Assembly: GCF_020329505.1 (NCBI RefSeq)
Contig: NZ_JAGKJJ010000011.1
Location: forward strand, 1-64,000
Origin: Bradyrhizobium semiaridum
Lineage (GTDB): Bacteria > Pseudomonadota > Alphaproteobacteria > Rhizobiales > Xanthobacteraceae
DNA length: 64,000 nt
Direction of reading: 5' to 3'
The notes under the pieces were generated by a model. The model was given only the letters and a program-made list of their open reading frames with translations, did not search any database and was not told where the DNA came from. The position numbers and the translations under genes are program-made. Positions within the stretch are counted from its first letter, which is position 1. Every line of letters starts with the position of its first letter. Positions 36,870 to 49,309 of the stretch are shown here, piece after piece.

Positions 36870-38774
36870 CTATGAACGCTTGAGCTTGGCCGCCTTGTCG
36901 GCGTCGTACCACCAGAGGTTTGGGAAACCCGAAACACCATATTTCGGCAACGGGTCGGGACGGCTGAAACGATCCCAATAGACGTAACGCTGCTTGTCGT
37001 AATTGAAGTGGGGAACGCAATAGAAGTTCCAGAGCAGCACCCGATCCATCGCCTTGGCGGCGGCGATCTGCTCGGCGCGGCTCTTGGCGAAGATGATGCG
37101 CTCGATGAGGGCATCGACGGCCGGATTCTTGATGCCGGGAAGATTGTTCGAACCGGGACGATCGGCCGCCTGTGAGCCGAAATTGTCGCGCTGCTCGTTG
37201 CCGGGCGAGAGCGACTGCCCCCACACCTGCGTGGTCATCTCGAAATCGAAGTCGCGGATCCGGTTCTGGTACTGCACGGTGTCGACGGCGCGCAGATTGA
37301 CGGTGATGCCGAGGCGCTCGAGGCTCGGCTTGTAGAACAGTGCGATCCGTTCCATGCCGGGATCGGCGCTGGCGCCGAGCAGCTCCACGGTGAACGGCTG
37401 GCCGGACGGATCGACCAGCTTGCGGTCGCGGACCTCGAAGCCGGCTTCCTTCAGCAGCCGGGTTGCCTCGCGTAAATTGGCGCGCACATTCTCCGGGGTG
37501 CCGCCGACCGGATCCTTGTAGGGCGTGGTGAAAACCTCGGGCGGGACCTTGTCGCGCACCGTCGTGAGGATCTCGAGCTCCAATCCTTCCGGCAATCCGG
37601 TCGCCATCAGGTCTGGGATGCCGTCGAAATAGCTGGAGTCGCGATGATAGTCGCCATTCGACAGCGTGCGGTTCATCTCCTCGAAATCGAACGCGTAGTT
37701 GAAGGCACGGCGCAGCCTGGGGTCGGCAAACTTCGGACGACGGAGATTGAACACCCAGCCCTGCATCCGTCCGACATTGCGAACGGGGAACAATTCCTTG
37801 ATCAGCCGCCCCTCACGAACCGACGCAACGTCGTAGGAGGCGGACCACTCCTTGGCGCTGCGCTCGCCGTACCAGTCGAACTGGTCGGCCTTGAGCGCCT
37901 CGCGTCCGACGGTGTCGTCACGGAAGTACTCGTAGCGCAACTCGTCGAAATTGTTCTGGCCGACCGCGATCGGATTGTCCTTGCCCCAATAGTCCTTGAC
38001 CCGTTCAAGCACCAGCGATCGTCCGGCGACGAACTCCTTGATCTTGTAGGGACCCGAGCCGAGCGGCGGCTCCAGCGTGCTCGCGGTGACGTCGCGTTTC
38101 CTGCCCTGCGCGTCGGTGCCCTCCCACCAATGCCTGGGCAGGACAATGAGCTGGCCGGTGATCATCGGCAATTCGCGATTGCCTGGGCTGTCGAAGGTGA
38201 ACTTGATGTCGCGCTCGCCGATCTTCTCGGCCTTCTCGATATGGCGGTAATAGCTACTGAACATCGGGCTGTTGCCCTTCAGCGCCTCGAACGAGAAGAT
38301 CACGTCCTCGGGCGTGATGGGCTTGCCGTCGTGCCAGCGTGCATTGGGGCGCAAGCGGTAAACGACGTAGGAGAAATCGTCGGGAAACGCCGCGGCTTCG
38401 GCGAGCTCGCCGTAATACGTATCGGGCTCGTCGAGCGAGGCTTCCATGAGGGATTCGTAGATGCGGCTGACGCCGGTCGCGACCGTGCCCTTCAGGCCGG
38501 CCACGACGATGTTGAAGCTGTCATAGGTGCCGAGCTGGAACAGCCGCACCACGCCGCCCTTCGGCGCGGCTGGATTGACGTAGTCGTAATTCTTGAAATC
38601 GGCGGGATATTTGGCCTCACCGTAGGTCGAGACGGCATGCCGCCATTTCAGCCCGTCCGGGGCGGCGTCGGCGAGCGCCGGTGTGATCGCGGAGAGTCCG
38701 GAGTTGAGTCCGAGCGCCGGCGCCATTGCGGCGAGCGCGCTGCCTTGAAGGAGGTGTCGTCGGGTGATCGCCAA
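36870..38774 (-). CDS. Peptide ABC transporter solute-binding protein, copy 2 (YejA/YepA type)
   Basis: This 634-residue paralogue of the gene at 34983-36854 shares the same landmarks: Tat-like signal TRRHLLQGSALAAM, KYPADFKNYDYVNPAAPKGG, LGSGPYKIKEFVAGRSLVLE and GWVFNLRRPKFADPRLRRAF. The two differ throughout, so the duplication is old and they probably bind different peptides. It is the first gene of the five-gene operon, with 15 nt before copy 1. Confidence 0.92.
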   Translation of the reverse strand: MAITRRHLLQGSALAAMAPALGLNSGLSAITPALADAAPDGLKWRHAVSTYGEAKYPADFKNYDYVNPAAPKGGVVRLFQLGTYDSFNIVVAGLKGTVATGVSRIYESLMEASLDEPDTYYGELAEAAAFPDDFSYVVYRLRPNARWHDGKPITPEDVIFSFEALKGNSPMFSSYYRHIEKAEKIGERDIKFTFDSPGNRELPMITGQLIVLPRHWWEGTDAQGRKRDVTASTLEPPLGSGPYKIKEFVAGRSLVLERVKDYWGKDNPIAVGQNNFDELRYEYFRDDTVGREALKADQFDWYGERSAKEWSASYDVASVREGRLIKELFPVRNVGRMQGWVFNLRRPKFADPRLRRAFNYAFDFEEMNRTLSNGDYHRDSSYFDGIPDLMATGLPEGLELEILTTVRDKVPPEVFTTPYKDPVGGTPENVRANLREATRLLKEAGFEVRDRKLVDPSGQPFTVELLGASADPGMERIALFYKPSLERLGITVNLRAVDTVQYQNRIRDFDFEMTTQVWGQSLSPGNEQRDNFGSQAADRPGSNNLPGIKNPAVDALIERIIFAKSRAEQIAAAKAMDRVLLWNFYCVPHFNYDKQRYVYWDRFSRPDPLPKYGVSGFPNLWWYDADKAAKLKRS

Positions 38775-38934
38775 AATCGCTCTTCCTGTTCGCGGCCCCC
38801 GCCTACATGGGACCCAGTATAAGGCAACGGTTCGACAGATTACGTTGCTTTTTCCTCATGATGATCGCCGGGGAACCATTCCGGTGCGGCGAAACGTCCC
38901 GATAACAAGCCTGCGATACGGATTCCGCATGCGA

Positions 38935-38961
38935 AAACGGCCAGGCAATGCCTGGCCGTTT
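38935..38961 (-). terminator. Terminator of cycM
   Basis: AAACGGCCAGGCA and TGCCTGGCCGTTT form a perfect 13-bp stem around one base, 31 nt past the cycM stop. On the minus strand the right arm ends in TTTT. It also separates cycM from the promoter of the Yej operon. Confidence 0.85.
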
Positions 38962-38991
38962 GATCCCTGGCGGAGCCGCACGAAGCAATCG

Positions 38992-39537
38992 TTACTTTGA
39001 GGCGGTCGGCAGCGGAGCCGGATGTTCCGAGTTGGAATTCAGATAGGCGATGATATCGGCGCGCTCGCTGTCCTTCGGCACGCCGGCGAAGCCCATCGCG
39101 GTGCCCGGGATGAACGCCTTCGGATTGGTCAGGAACTTGTTGAGGTCGTCGAAGGTCCATTCGCCGCCCTTGGCCTTCATGGCCGCCGAGAAGTTGAAGC
39201 CGCGGCCCTCGCCCTTCTTCTCGCCGACGACGCCGAACAGGTTCGGGCCGACGCGGTTCGGGCCGCCCTTCTCGAAGGTGTGGCAGGCGCCGCACTTCTT
39301 GGCGGCGGCGGCACCCTTCTCGACCGAGGCGGTCTGCAGCAGTTTCTCGATTGGCTCGGACTGCGCCGCGGCCGCGCCGCCAGCACCGTGGGTCTCCTCC
39401 TTCACGGCGATCTCGAAGCCCGGCTTCTCCGGAGCCTTGGCCGAAATGATCGACCCGGCGGCAAAGCTCATCACCAGGACAAAAATGCAGGTGCCGAGAA
39501 CCGCACCGAGAATCTTGTTGAGTTCGAAGGAGTCCAT
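38992..39537 (-). CDS. cycM: Membrane-anchored cytochrome c (CycM-like)
   Basis: This 181-residue protein has an uncleaved N-terminal anchor ([20 protein letters not shown]), an Ala/Gly-rich linker, then a class I cytochrome c fold with heme motif CGACH (C82, C85, H86), GPNLFGVVG and the axial Met in GTAMGFAG. This is the arrangement of Bradyrhizobium CycM, which carries electrons between the bc1 complex and the aa3 oxidase. It is divergent from kdsB and followed by a strong terminator. Confidence 0.92.
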   Translation of the reverse strand: MDSFELNKILGAVLGTCIFVLVMSFAAGSIISAKAPEKPGFEIAVKEETHGAGGAAAAQSEPIEKLLQTASVEKGAAAAKKCGACHTFEKGGPNRVGPNLFGVVGEKKGEGRGFNFSAAMKAKGGEWTFDDLNKFLTNPKAFIPGTAMGFAGVPKDSERADIIAYLNSNSEHPAPLPTASK

Positions 39538-39734
39538 TTCGGGTCAGGCTCCGGGCCTTGAATGTCGACTTCAGGCCGGGAAACGGCCGGGGGGAAGACC
39601 TGGGAATCGGCCTTTTGTCCGCCCCCCAAGCAGGGTTGAGATATCGGTTTGCCCGCGCTCTGGCAACCCGTATAAACGCGCCGGATTCCACCCCCTCCCC
39701 ATCAATTCCGCAGGCCGGACGGGCCTGGAGGCGA

Positions 39735-40475
39735 ATGACCGATCTGCGCACCTTGGTGCTGATTCCGGCCCGCATGGCCGCGACCCGACTGCCCGGCAAG
39801 CCGCTGCTCGACATCGCCGGCCAGCCGATGATCGTCCATGTGCTGCGGCGGGCCGAGGAGGCCGGCATCGGCCGGGTTGCGGTCGCCACCGACACGCCCG
39901 AGATCGCGGCCGCGGTGAAGGCCGCCGGCGGCGAGGTGGTGATGACCCGCGCCGACCACCCGTCCGGCTCGGACCGCATCCACGAGGCGATGACGATCCT
40001 GGACCCTGACGGTGCTGCCGAGATCGTGGTCAATCTGCAGGGCGATTTCCCGACCATCACGCCCGAGACCATCCGCAGCGTGATGCCGGCGCTGAGCGAC
40101 CCCGCCGTCGATATCTCGACGCTGGCCTCGCAAATCCATACCGAGGACGAGGACCTCGCCCCCAGCGTGGTCAAGGCGGTCGGCTCGCCGATCGGGCCGA
40201 ACCGGCTCCGCGCGCTGTATTTCACCCGCGCCACCGCGCCCTATGGCGAGGGGCCGCGCTACCACCATATCGGCCTTTACGCCTACCGCCGCGGCGCGCT
40301 GGAGCGGTTCGTGGCGCTGCCGCCCTCGCCGCTGGAGCAGCAGGAGAAGCTGGAGCAGCTCCGCGCGCTGGAGGCCGGGATGCGGATCGACGTCACCATC
40401 GTCGACACCGTCCCGCGCGGCGTCGATACCCCGGCGGACCTCGAAACCGCGCGCAGGATACTTTCCAAGACCTGA
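39735..40475 (+). CDS. kdsB: 3-deoxy-manno-octulosonate cytidylyltransferase
   Basis: This 246-residue enzyme activates Kdo with CTP for lipopolysaccharide core synthesis. It has the nucleotide-binding start [41 protein letters not shown] and the [14 protein letters not shown] segment. The ATG at 39735 ([11 protein letters not shown]) is preceded by GGAGG at 6 nt. An in-frame ATG at 39558 would add 59 residues with no family match. pheA follows 32 nt later, a common rhizobial pairing. Confidence 0.96.
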   Translation: MTDLRTLVLIPARMAATRLPGKPLLDIAGQPMIVHVLRRAEEAGIGRVAVATDTPEIAAAVKAAGGEVVMTRADHPSGSDRIHEAMTILDPDGAAEIVVNLQGDFPTITPETIRSVMPALSDPAVDISTLASQIHTEDEDLAPSVVKAVGSPIGPNRLRALYFTRATAPYGEGPRYHHIGLYAYRRGALERFVALPPSPLEQQEKLEQLRALEAGMRIDVTIVDTVPRGVDTPADLETARRILSKT

Positions 40476-40507
40476 GCTGGTGCTAAAAGGCCCGCAGGAC
40501 AGAACCC

Positions 40508-41368
40508 ATGACTCAGAAGCTGAAAATCGCGTTCCAGGGCGAACCTGGCGCCAATTCCCATATCGCGATCGCCGAGGCCTATCCCGACGCCGAGCCGATG
40601 CCCTGTGCGACCTTCGAGGACGCGCTGGCCGCGATCTCCTCGGGTGAGGCCGACCTCGGCATGATCCCGATCGAGAATTCGGTCGCCGGCCGCGTCGCGG
40701 ACATCCATCACCTGCTGCCGGCCTCCGGCCTCTACATCGTCGGCGAATGGTTCTTGCCGGTCCGCCACCAGCTGATGGCGGTCAAGGGCACCAAGCTTGC
40801 CGACATCAAGAGCGTCGAGAGCCATGTCCACGCGCTCGGCCAGTGCCGCCGCGTGATCCGCAAGCTCGGCATCAAGCCGATCGTCGCCGCCGACACCGCC
40901 GGCAGCGCCCGCGACATCTCCGAGCGCAAGGACAAGAGCGTCGCGGCGATCGCCTCCCGCCTTGCCGCCGAGATCTACGGCCTCGACATCCTCGCCGAGG
41001 ACATCGAGGACGAAGCCCACAACACCACGCGCTTCGTGCTGCTGGCGCGCGAGGCCAAATGGGCCGCGCAGGGCTCGGGGCCGCTGGTCACGACGTTCGT
41101 CTTCCGGGTGCGCAATCTGCCCGCCGCGCTGTACAAGGCGCTGGGCGGCTTTGCCACCAACGGCGTCAACATGACCAAGCTCGAGAGCTACATGGTCGAC
41201 GGCAATTTCTTCGCCACGCAATTCTATGCCGACGTCGACGGCCACCCTGACGACCGCGGGCTCGCATTTGCGCTGGAGGAACTAAAATTCTTCTCGCGCG
41301 AATTCCGCATCGTCGGCGTCTATCCCGGCCATCCGTTCCGCGCGACTTTCAGCGAAACGCGGGATTAG
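40508..41368 (+). CDS. pheA: Prephenate dehydratase
   Basis: This 286-residue monofunctional PheA converts prephenate to phenylpyruvate in phenylalanine synthesis. The catalytic domain begins IAFQGEPGANSHIAI, includes MIPIENSVAGRV and ends with the THNTTRF-like element HNTTRFVLL. A C-terminal ACT domain (LYKALGGFATNGVNMTKLES) binds phenylalanine for feedback inhibition. There is no fused chorismate mutase. It is cotranscribed with kdsB. Confidence 0.96.
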   Translation: MTQKLKIAFQGEPGANSHIAIAEAYPDAEPMPCATFEDALAAISSGEADLGMIPIENSVAGRVADIHHLLPASGLYIVGEWFLPVRHQLMAVKGTKLADIKSVESHVHALGQCRRVIRKLGIKPIVAADTAGSARDISERKDKSVAAIASRLAAEIYGLDILAEDIEDEAHNTTRFVLLAREAKWAAQGSGPLVTTFVFRVRNLPAALYKALGGFATNGVNMTKLESYMVDGNFFATQFYADVDGHPDDRGLAFALEELKFFSREFRIVGVYPGHPFRATFSETRD

Positions 41369-41384
41369 CCGAAGCTGCCTCCAG

Positions 41385-41509
41385 CGTCGTCCCGGCGAAG
41401 GCCGGGACCCATCACCACAAATGCAGCTTGCTGCACGACTCCGGAACGACGAGTCCCTTTCTCAACAATCGCCGCGGCGTATGGGTCCCGGCCTCCGCCG
41501 AGACGACGA
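41385..41509. repeat. Palindromic repeat after pheA
   Basis: CGTCGTCCCGGCGAAGGCCG with GGACCCAT on the left is mirrored by ATGGGTCCCGGCCTCCGCCG and AGACGACG on the right. It belongs to the class at 27565-27684 and lies between convergent pheA and the broken LLM gene. Confidence 0.82.
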
Positions 41510-41512
41510 CCA

Positions 41513-42532
41513 TTATGCGGCCGCCCTCTTGTTCAGCCCAAACGCCTCGGCCAGCAGGCTGTACGACTTCTTCCTTGCCGCGTGATCATACACCGCGGTG
41601 ATCACCATCAGCTCGTCCGCCTTCGTCGCTGAAATCAGCGGCTGCAGCCTTGCCAGCACCGTCGATGGGCTGCCGACGAAGAAGCGGGCGCGGTTGCGGG
41701 CGATCGCGGCGCGCTCGGCGTCGCTGTAGGGATAGGCCATCGCCTCCTCGACGCTGGGCAGCGGCAGATACTGGCCGCGGTCGCGGCGCAGGCGGTTGAG
41801 GTCCATCGACATCGCGAGCTGCTCGGCCTCGGCATCGGTCTCCGCCGCGACGGCCGCGACCGCCAGGATCGCCTACGGCGCGCTGCGCCAGCCCGACGGC
41901 GTGAAATGCGCGCGATAATTAGTCATCGCCGCGACCGCATCATGGGTCGCGAAATGATGCGCGAAGGCAAAGCCCATCCCGACCTGCGCGGCAAGCTCGG
42001 CGGAGTAGTCGCTCGAGCCGAGCAGCCAGATCGGCGGCAGCGGCGAATCGTCCGGCATCGCCACCACCTTGTTGTAGGGATGGCCCGGCGGGAAATCGCG
42101 CGTCTCCCACAAGGTCAGCTCACGCAGCCGCTCGAGGAAATCATCGCCCTCGCGCTTGTCGAGCCGGCTGCGCAGCGCGTAGGCGGTGGCACCATCGGTG
42201 CCGGGCGCGCGGCCGAGCCCGAGATCGATGCGGCCGGGAAACAGCGCCTCCAGCATCTTGAAGCGCTCGGCGACGACCAGCGGCGCGTGGTTGGGCAGCA
42301 TCACGCCGCCGGAGCCGACCCGGATGTGCTGCGTCACCGCCGCGATCTGCCCAATCATCAAATCGGGCGCTGGGCTCGCGACGGAAGCGAGGTTGTGGTG
42401 TTCGGCGAGCCAGTACCTGACATAGCCGAGGCCATCGACATGGCGCGCCAGATCGATGCTGTTGCGCAGCGCGGCGGCAGGCCTGGTGCCTGTGGTGACG
42501 ACGGAGAGGTCGAGGACGGACAACGGGATCAT
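41513..42532 (-). pseudogene. LLM-class flavin-dependent monooxygenase broken by one in-frame amber codon
   Basis: Residues 1-219 ([75 protein letters not shown]) form the N-terminal two thirds of an MsnO8-type luciferase-like monooxygenase. TAG at 41875-41873 stops it after SGWRSAP. In the same frame it continues AILAVAAVAAETDAEAE and MSMDLNRLRRDRGQYLPLPS to AAA at 41513. The joined product is about 339 residues, the normal length, and the stop stands where relatives have Tyr (PYAILAV). A single base change (TAC or TAT to TAG) explains it. The two halves should not be read as separate genes. Sequencing error is the alternative. Confidence 0.88.
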
Positions 42533-42640
42533 GGCCGCAACCTAGTGTGACCTCGCGAGCCGACAAAGACGCGGGCCGCGCAGGTCAGGCCCGCGCCGGA
42601 AGGCTGCCGCCGGGCCATCGCAGCTGCCAACTACCTTGGG

Positions 42641-42924
42641 ACGAAATACGACACTTCATCGAAGCTTCAATACTGCCCACACTATTTTGAGCGACTTGAA
42701 CGAAGTCGCAAATGTGGTATATTATTCATATAATTCAATAGTTTGTATGTTTTTTTAGCGGATCCAATTGGGTTGCCCACCAGCTCCTTTCAAGGAGCAA
42801 TATGCGGATATAATTTCCACACAGTGGGCAAATTCCCATCTCCGATGGGCTGTCTGATTGGGCCGGTTTGGCCTATCTTGGAGCACTCATACACCGGCCA
42901 GCTGTTGCGGAGCCCTTGCGTATC
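42641..42924 (+). promoter_or_regulatory. AT-rich, hairpin-dense leader upstream of metF
   Basis: The 392-bp gap from 42533 to 42924 has no supportable gene. Bases 42661-42760 are about 35% GC, against well over 60% around them. Inverted repeats follow in series: 42692-42708, an outer TTGCCCAC/GTGGGCAA pair (42773-42780 with 42824-42831) enclosing GCTCCTT/AAGGAGC (42783-42798), 42835-42849, and GGCCGG/CCGGCC (42861-42866 with 42894-42899). A regulatory RNA leader for the methionine genes is possible; I could not match it to a known riboswitch. Confidence 0.5.
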
Positions 42925-43839
42925 ATGACCGAGACCTTCTCTCCCGTGCCGAGCGGGCAGCGCGCGCCAAAGACTCCGAAAATCTCCTTCGAGTTCTTCC
43001 CGCCGAAGACCGAGGAGATGGAGCGCAGCCTGTGGGAGACGATCAACCGCCTGGCGCCGCTGACGCCGAACTTCGTATCGGTGACCTATGGCGCCGGCGG
43101 CTCGACCCGCGAGCGCACCCATTCGACCATCGCCCGCATCCTCAAGGAGACCGACCTGCTGCCGGCAGCGCATCTGACCTGCGTCGGCGCCAGCCGCGGC
43201 GAGATCGACGAGATCGTCGACCGCTACCACGAGGTCGGCGTCCGCCACATCGTGGCATTGCGCGGCGATCCGCCCGGCGGCATCGGCACGCCCTATTTCA
43301 CCCATCCGGACGGCTACCAGAGCTCGGCCGAGCTCGTCGCCGGAATCAAGAAACGCCATCCGGATATCGAGATCTCGGTCTCCGCCTATCCGGAGAAGCA
43401 TCCGGAAGCCGCAAGCTTCGATGCCGATATCGACACGCTGAAGGCCAAGGTCGACGCCGGCGCGGCGCGCGCGATCACCCAGGTGTTCTTCGACAACGAT
43501 CTCTACCATCGCTATCTCGACCGGGTGCGCGCGCGCGGCATCGATATTCCGATCGTGCCGGGCATCATGCCGATGCACAATTTCAAGCAGGCCCGCAATT
43601 TCGTGACCCGCGCCGGCACCAGCGTGCCGGACTGGCTCGCCGAGAAATTCGACGGCCTCGACAACGACGCCGAGACCCGCAAGCTGGTGGCGGCCACCGT
43701 CGCCGCCGGCCAAGTGCAGAAGCTGTTCAAGCACGGCGTCGACACCTTCCACTTCTACACCATGAACCGCGCGGACCTCGTGTTCGCGATCAGCCATCTG
43801 CTCGGCATCCGGCCGAATGGCGCCCAGAAAGCTGCCTGA
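42925..43839 (+). CDS. metF: Methylenetetrahydrofolate reductase
   Basis: This 304-residue FAD enzyme reduces 5,10-methylene-THF to 5-methyl-THF, the methyl donor for MetH. The TIM-barrel landmarks are SFEFFPPKTEEME, VTYGAGGSTRERTHSTI, HLTCVGASRGEID, LRGDPPGG and TQVFFDNDLYHRYLD. The ATG at 42925 (MTETFSPVPSG) fits family length; a Met at 42868 would add 19 unsupported residues. It lies 3 nt before metH, so the two steps are tightly coupled. Confidence 0.96.
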   Translation: MTETFSPVPSGQRAPKTPKISFEFFPPKTEEMERSLWETINRLAPLTPNFVSVTYGAGGSTRERTHSTIARILKETDLLPAAHLTCVGASRGEIDEIVDRYHEVGVRHIVALRGDPPGGIGTPYFTHPDGYQSSAELVAGIKKRHPDIEISVSAYPEKHPEAASFDADIDTLKAKVDAGAARAITQVFFDNDLYHRYLDRVRARGIDIPIVPGIMPMHNFKQARNFVTRAGTSVPDWLAEKFDGLDNDAETRKLVAATVAAGQVQKLFKHGVDTFHFYTMNRADLVFAISHLLGIRPNGAQKAA

Positions 43840-43842
43840 ACC

Positions 43843-47694
<3,852 letters not shown>

Positions 47695-47701
47695 CTCTCT
47701 T

Positions 47702-47905
47702 CGCCTCCCCCCGCTCTTCGCCGGGAGAGGCCGAAGCCGCAGGCTTCGGGTGAGGCGTGGTGCCGCAACAACGGTCTCTCCTTGAGGATGAGGATTTTCG
47801 AATCCGAGAGCGCTATAGTGCGGCACCATCGCGCCATGCCCCTCACCCGGATCGCATCTGCGATGCGATCCGACCTCTCCCCGCAGGAGCGCGGGGAGAG
47901 GTGAA
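47702..47905. repeat. GC-rich repeat cluster between metH and maiA
   Basis: Bases near 47702-47760 include a CCGGGAGAGGCCGAAGCCGC hairpin, and 47842-47905 has GGATCGCATC-TGC-GATGCGATCC and CCTCTCCCCGC-AGGA-GCGGGGAGAGG hairpins. GTGCCGCA at 47760 mirrors TGCGGCAC at 47819. No gene is seen in the 226-bp gap. Confidence 0.7.
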
Positions 47906-47920
47906 GAACGGAACTCTCCC

Positions 47921-48580
47921 ATGCAATTCTTCTCCTTCTGGCGATCGCTGGCGAGCTTTCGGGTGCGGATCGCGCTCAACCTGAAGCAGGTGCCGGCCGA
48001 GGTGAGCTTCGTCGACCTCGACGCCGACGCGCATCGCACCGACGCTTACCGCAAGCTCAATCCGCAGATGGCGCTGCCGGCGCTGGTGACCGACGACGGC
48101 ACGGTGCTGTTCCAGTCGCTCGCGATCATCGACTATCTCGACGAGACCTATCCCGATCCGCCGCTGCTGCCGGCCGATGCGCTCGGCCGCGCCCGGGTGC
48201 GCGGACTGGCGCTGATGGTCGCCTGCGAGGGCCATCCGCTGCTGACGCCGCGGGTGCGGCGCTATCTCGACCGCGAACTGGATTTGCGCGACAGCCAGCA
48301 GAGCGCCTGGCGCCGACACTGGACGGTCGAGACCTTGGCCGCGCTCGAAGGCCACCTCGCCGGGCACAAGGCGACCGGCCAATTCTGTCACGGCGATGCG
48401 CCCGGGCTCGCCGACATCTGCCTGGTCGGCCACGTCACCGCGGCGGTCAATCAGCAGATCAACCTGTCGCCCTGGCCGACGGTGAAGCGCATCCACGAAA
48501 CTGCAATGGCGCTGCCGGCATTCGCGAAGGCACATCCGTCGGTGCAACCCGACACACCGGAAACGATGCGGGCGAAGTAG
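47921..48580 (+). CDS. maiA: Maleylacetoacetate isomerase (zeta-class GST)
   Basis: This 219-residue protein has the zeta-class start FFSFWRSLASFRVRIALNLK, in which the S-S/C region binds glutathione. It also has LNPQMALPALVTDDGTVLFQ, SLAIIDYLDETYP and GDAPGLADICLVGHV. It isomerises maleylacetoacetate (or maleylpyruvate) to the fumaryl form in tyrosine or gentisate breakdown. No fumarylacetoacetase gene adjoins it here. The classic SSCS motif is replaced by RSLAS, leaving one Ser for glutathione. Confidence 0.88.
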   Translation: MQFFSFWRSLASFRVRIALNLKQVPAEVSFVDLDADAHRTDAYRKLNPQMALPALVTDDGTVLFQSLAIIDYLDETYPDPPLLPADALGRARVRGLALMVACEGHPLLTPRVRRYLDRELDLRDSQQSAWRRHWTVETLAALEGHLAGHKATGQFCHGDAPGLADICLVGHVTAAVNQQINLSPWPTVKRIHETAMALPAFAKAHPSVQPDTPETMRAK

Positions 48581-48610
48581 GTGCGGTGCAGCTGAGGCCG
48601 GCGCGCTGGT

Positions 48611-48782
48611 CAGGCTCCCTCCCCCCTTGCGGGGAGGGTTGGGGAGAGGAGTGCTACCGGGCGAGATCATCGAGAGAAGCGGCGACGCTGCAATTCAAGC
48701 GCGTGGAAGAAGGTGGAGAGAGTGCCCGTGTGGTACCCCTCTCCCTAACCCTCCCCCGCAAGGGGGGAGGGAACCCCTCCGT
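48611..48782. repeat. GC-rich repeat pair of the R1 class
   Basis: CTCCCTCCCCCCTTGCGGGG at 48616 and CCCTCCCCCGCAAGGGGGGA near 48751 are inverted copies of the block seen at 241-443 and 980-1160. They fill most of the 263-bp gap between convergent maiA and the DUF3237 gene. Confidence 0.78.
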
Positions 48783-48843
48783 TGGAGGCTCCTTACCGCA
48801 GCACGAGCGCTCGAGCTTAACTGTGCCTAGCTCAACACCATCC

Positions 48844-49305
48844 TCATAACACCTGATGCACGTCGATCACCACGCGGTCGGCGTGGCGGGCTGCGGAGGC
48901 GATGAAGATGTGCTGCATCAGCCAGCGGTAGTTTTCGGCGCCGGTCTCGAATTTCGGCACGGTACGGAAATAGATCAGCTTCGGATCGACCGGCTCGCCG
49001 CGCTTCAGCTTCTGCAACAGGTCGACCGGCCCGAAGCGGATGCCGCGGTTCTCGACGTACACCACGGCGCCGTCGTCGGTCTCGAAGGCGTATTTCGCTT
49101 CCAGCTCGATCAGCTCGTTGGGGCGGATGATCTGGAAATCGGCGCCGAACGGCAGCACCTTGCCGTTGATGCCCTCGCCCCTTACCTCGCCGCCGATGAT
49201 CGGGATGATCCGGCGGACGCCGGTGCCGATGTCGCCGGCGGAGGTCACCTCGGCGATGCGGGCGGTGATGGTGAAGACGTACTTCGTCTGAATCTCCGGA
49301 GCCAT
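48844..49305 (-). CDS. DUF3237 family protein in TRAP operon
   Basis: This 153-residue protein matches the DUF3237 family: TSAGDIGTGVRRIIPIIGGE near the N-terminus, LPFGADFQIIRPNELIELEA, YVENRGIRFGP and YFRTVPKFETGAENYRWL. These proteins form small beta-barrels and their biochemical role is unknown. It starts 4 nt after the dctM stop, so it is cotranscribed with the TRAP transporter and may process or sense its substrate. It has no signal peptide. Confidence 0.88.
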   Translation of the reverse strand: MAPEIQTKYVFTITARIAEVTSAGDIGTGVRRIIPIIGGEVRGEGINGKVLPFGADFQIIRPNELIELEAKYAFETDDGAVVYVENRGIRFGPVDLLQKLKRGEPVDPKLIYFRTVPKFETGAENYRWLMQHIFIASAARHADRVVIDVHQVL

Positions 49306-49309
49306 TGGG

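Noticed and set aside
42641..42924. SAM-II or cobalamin riboswitch before metF
   Set aside because: The consensus cores I know for these classes were not found; only unassigned hairpins are seen.
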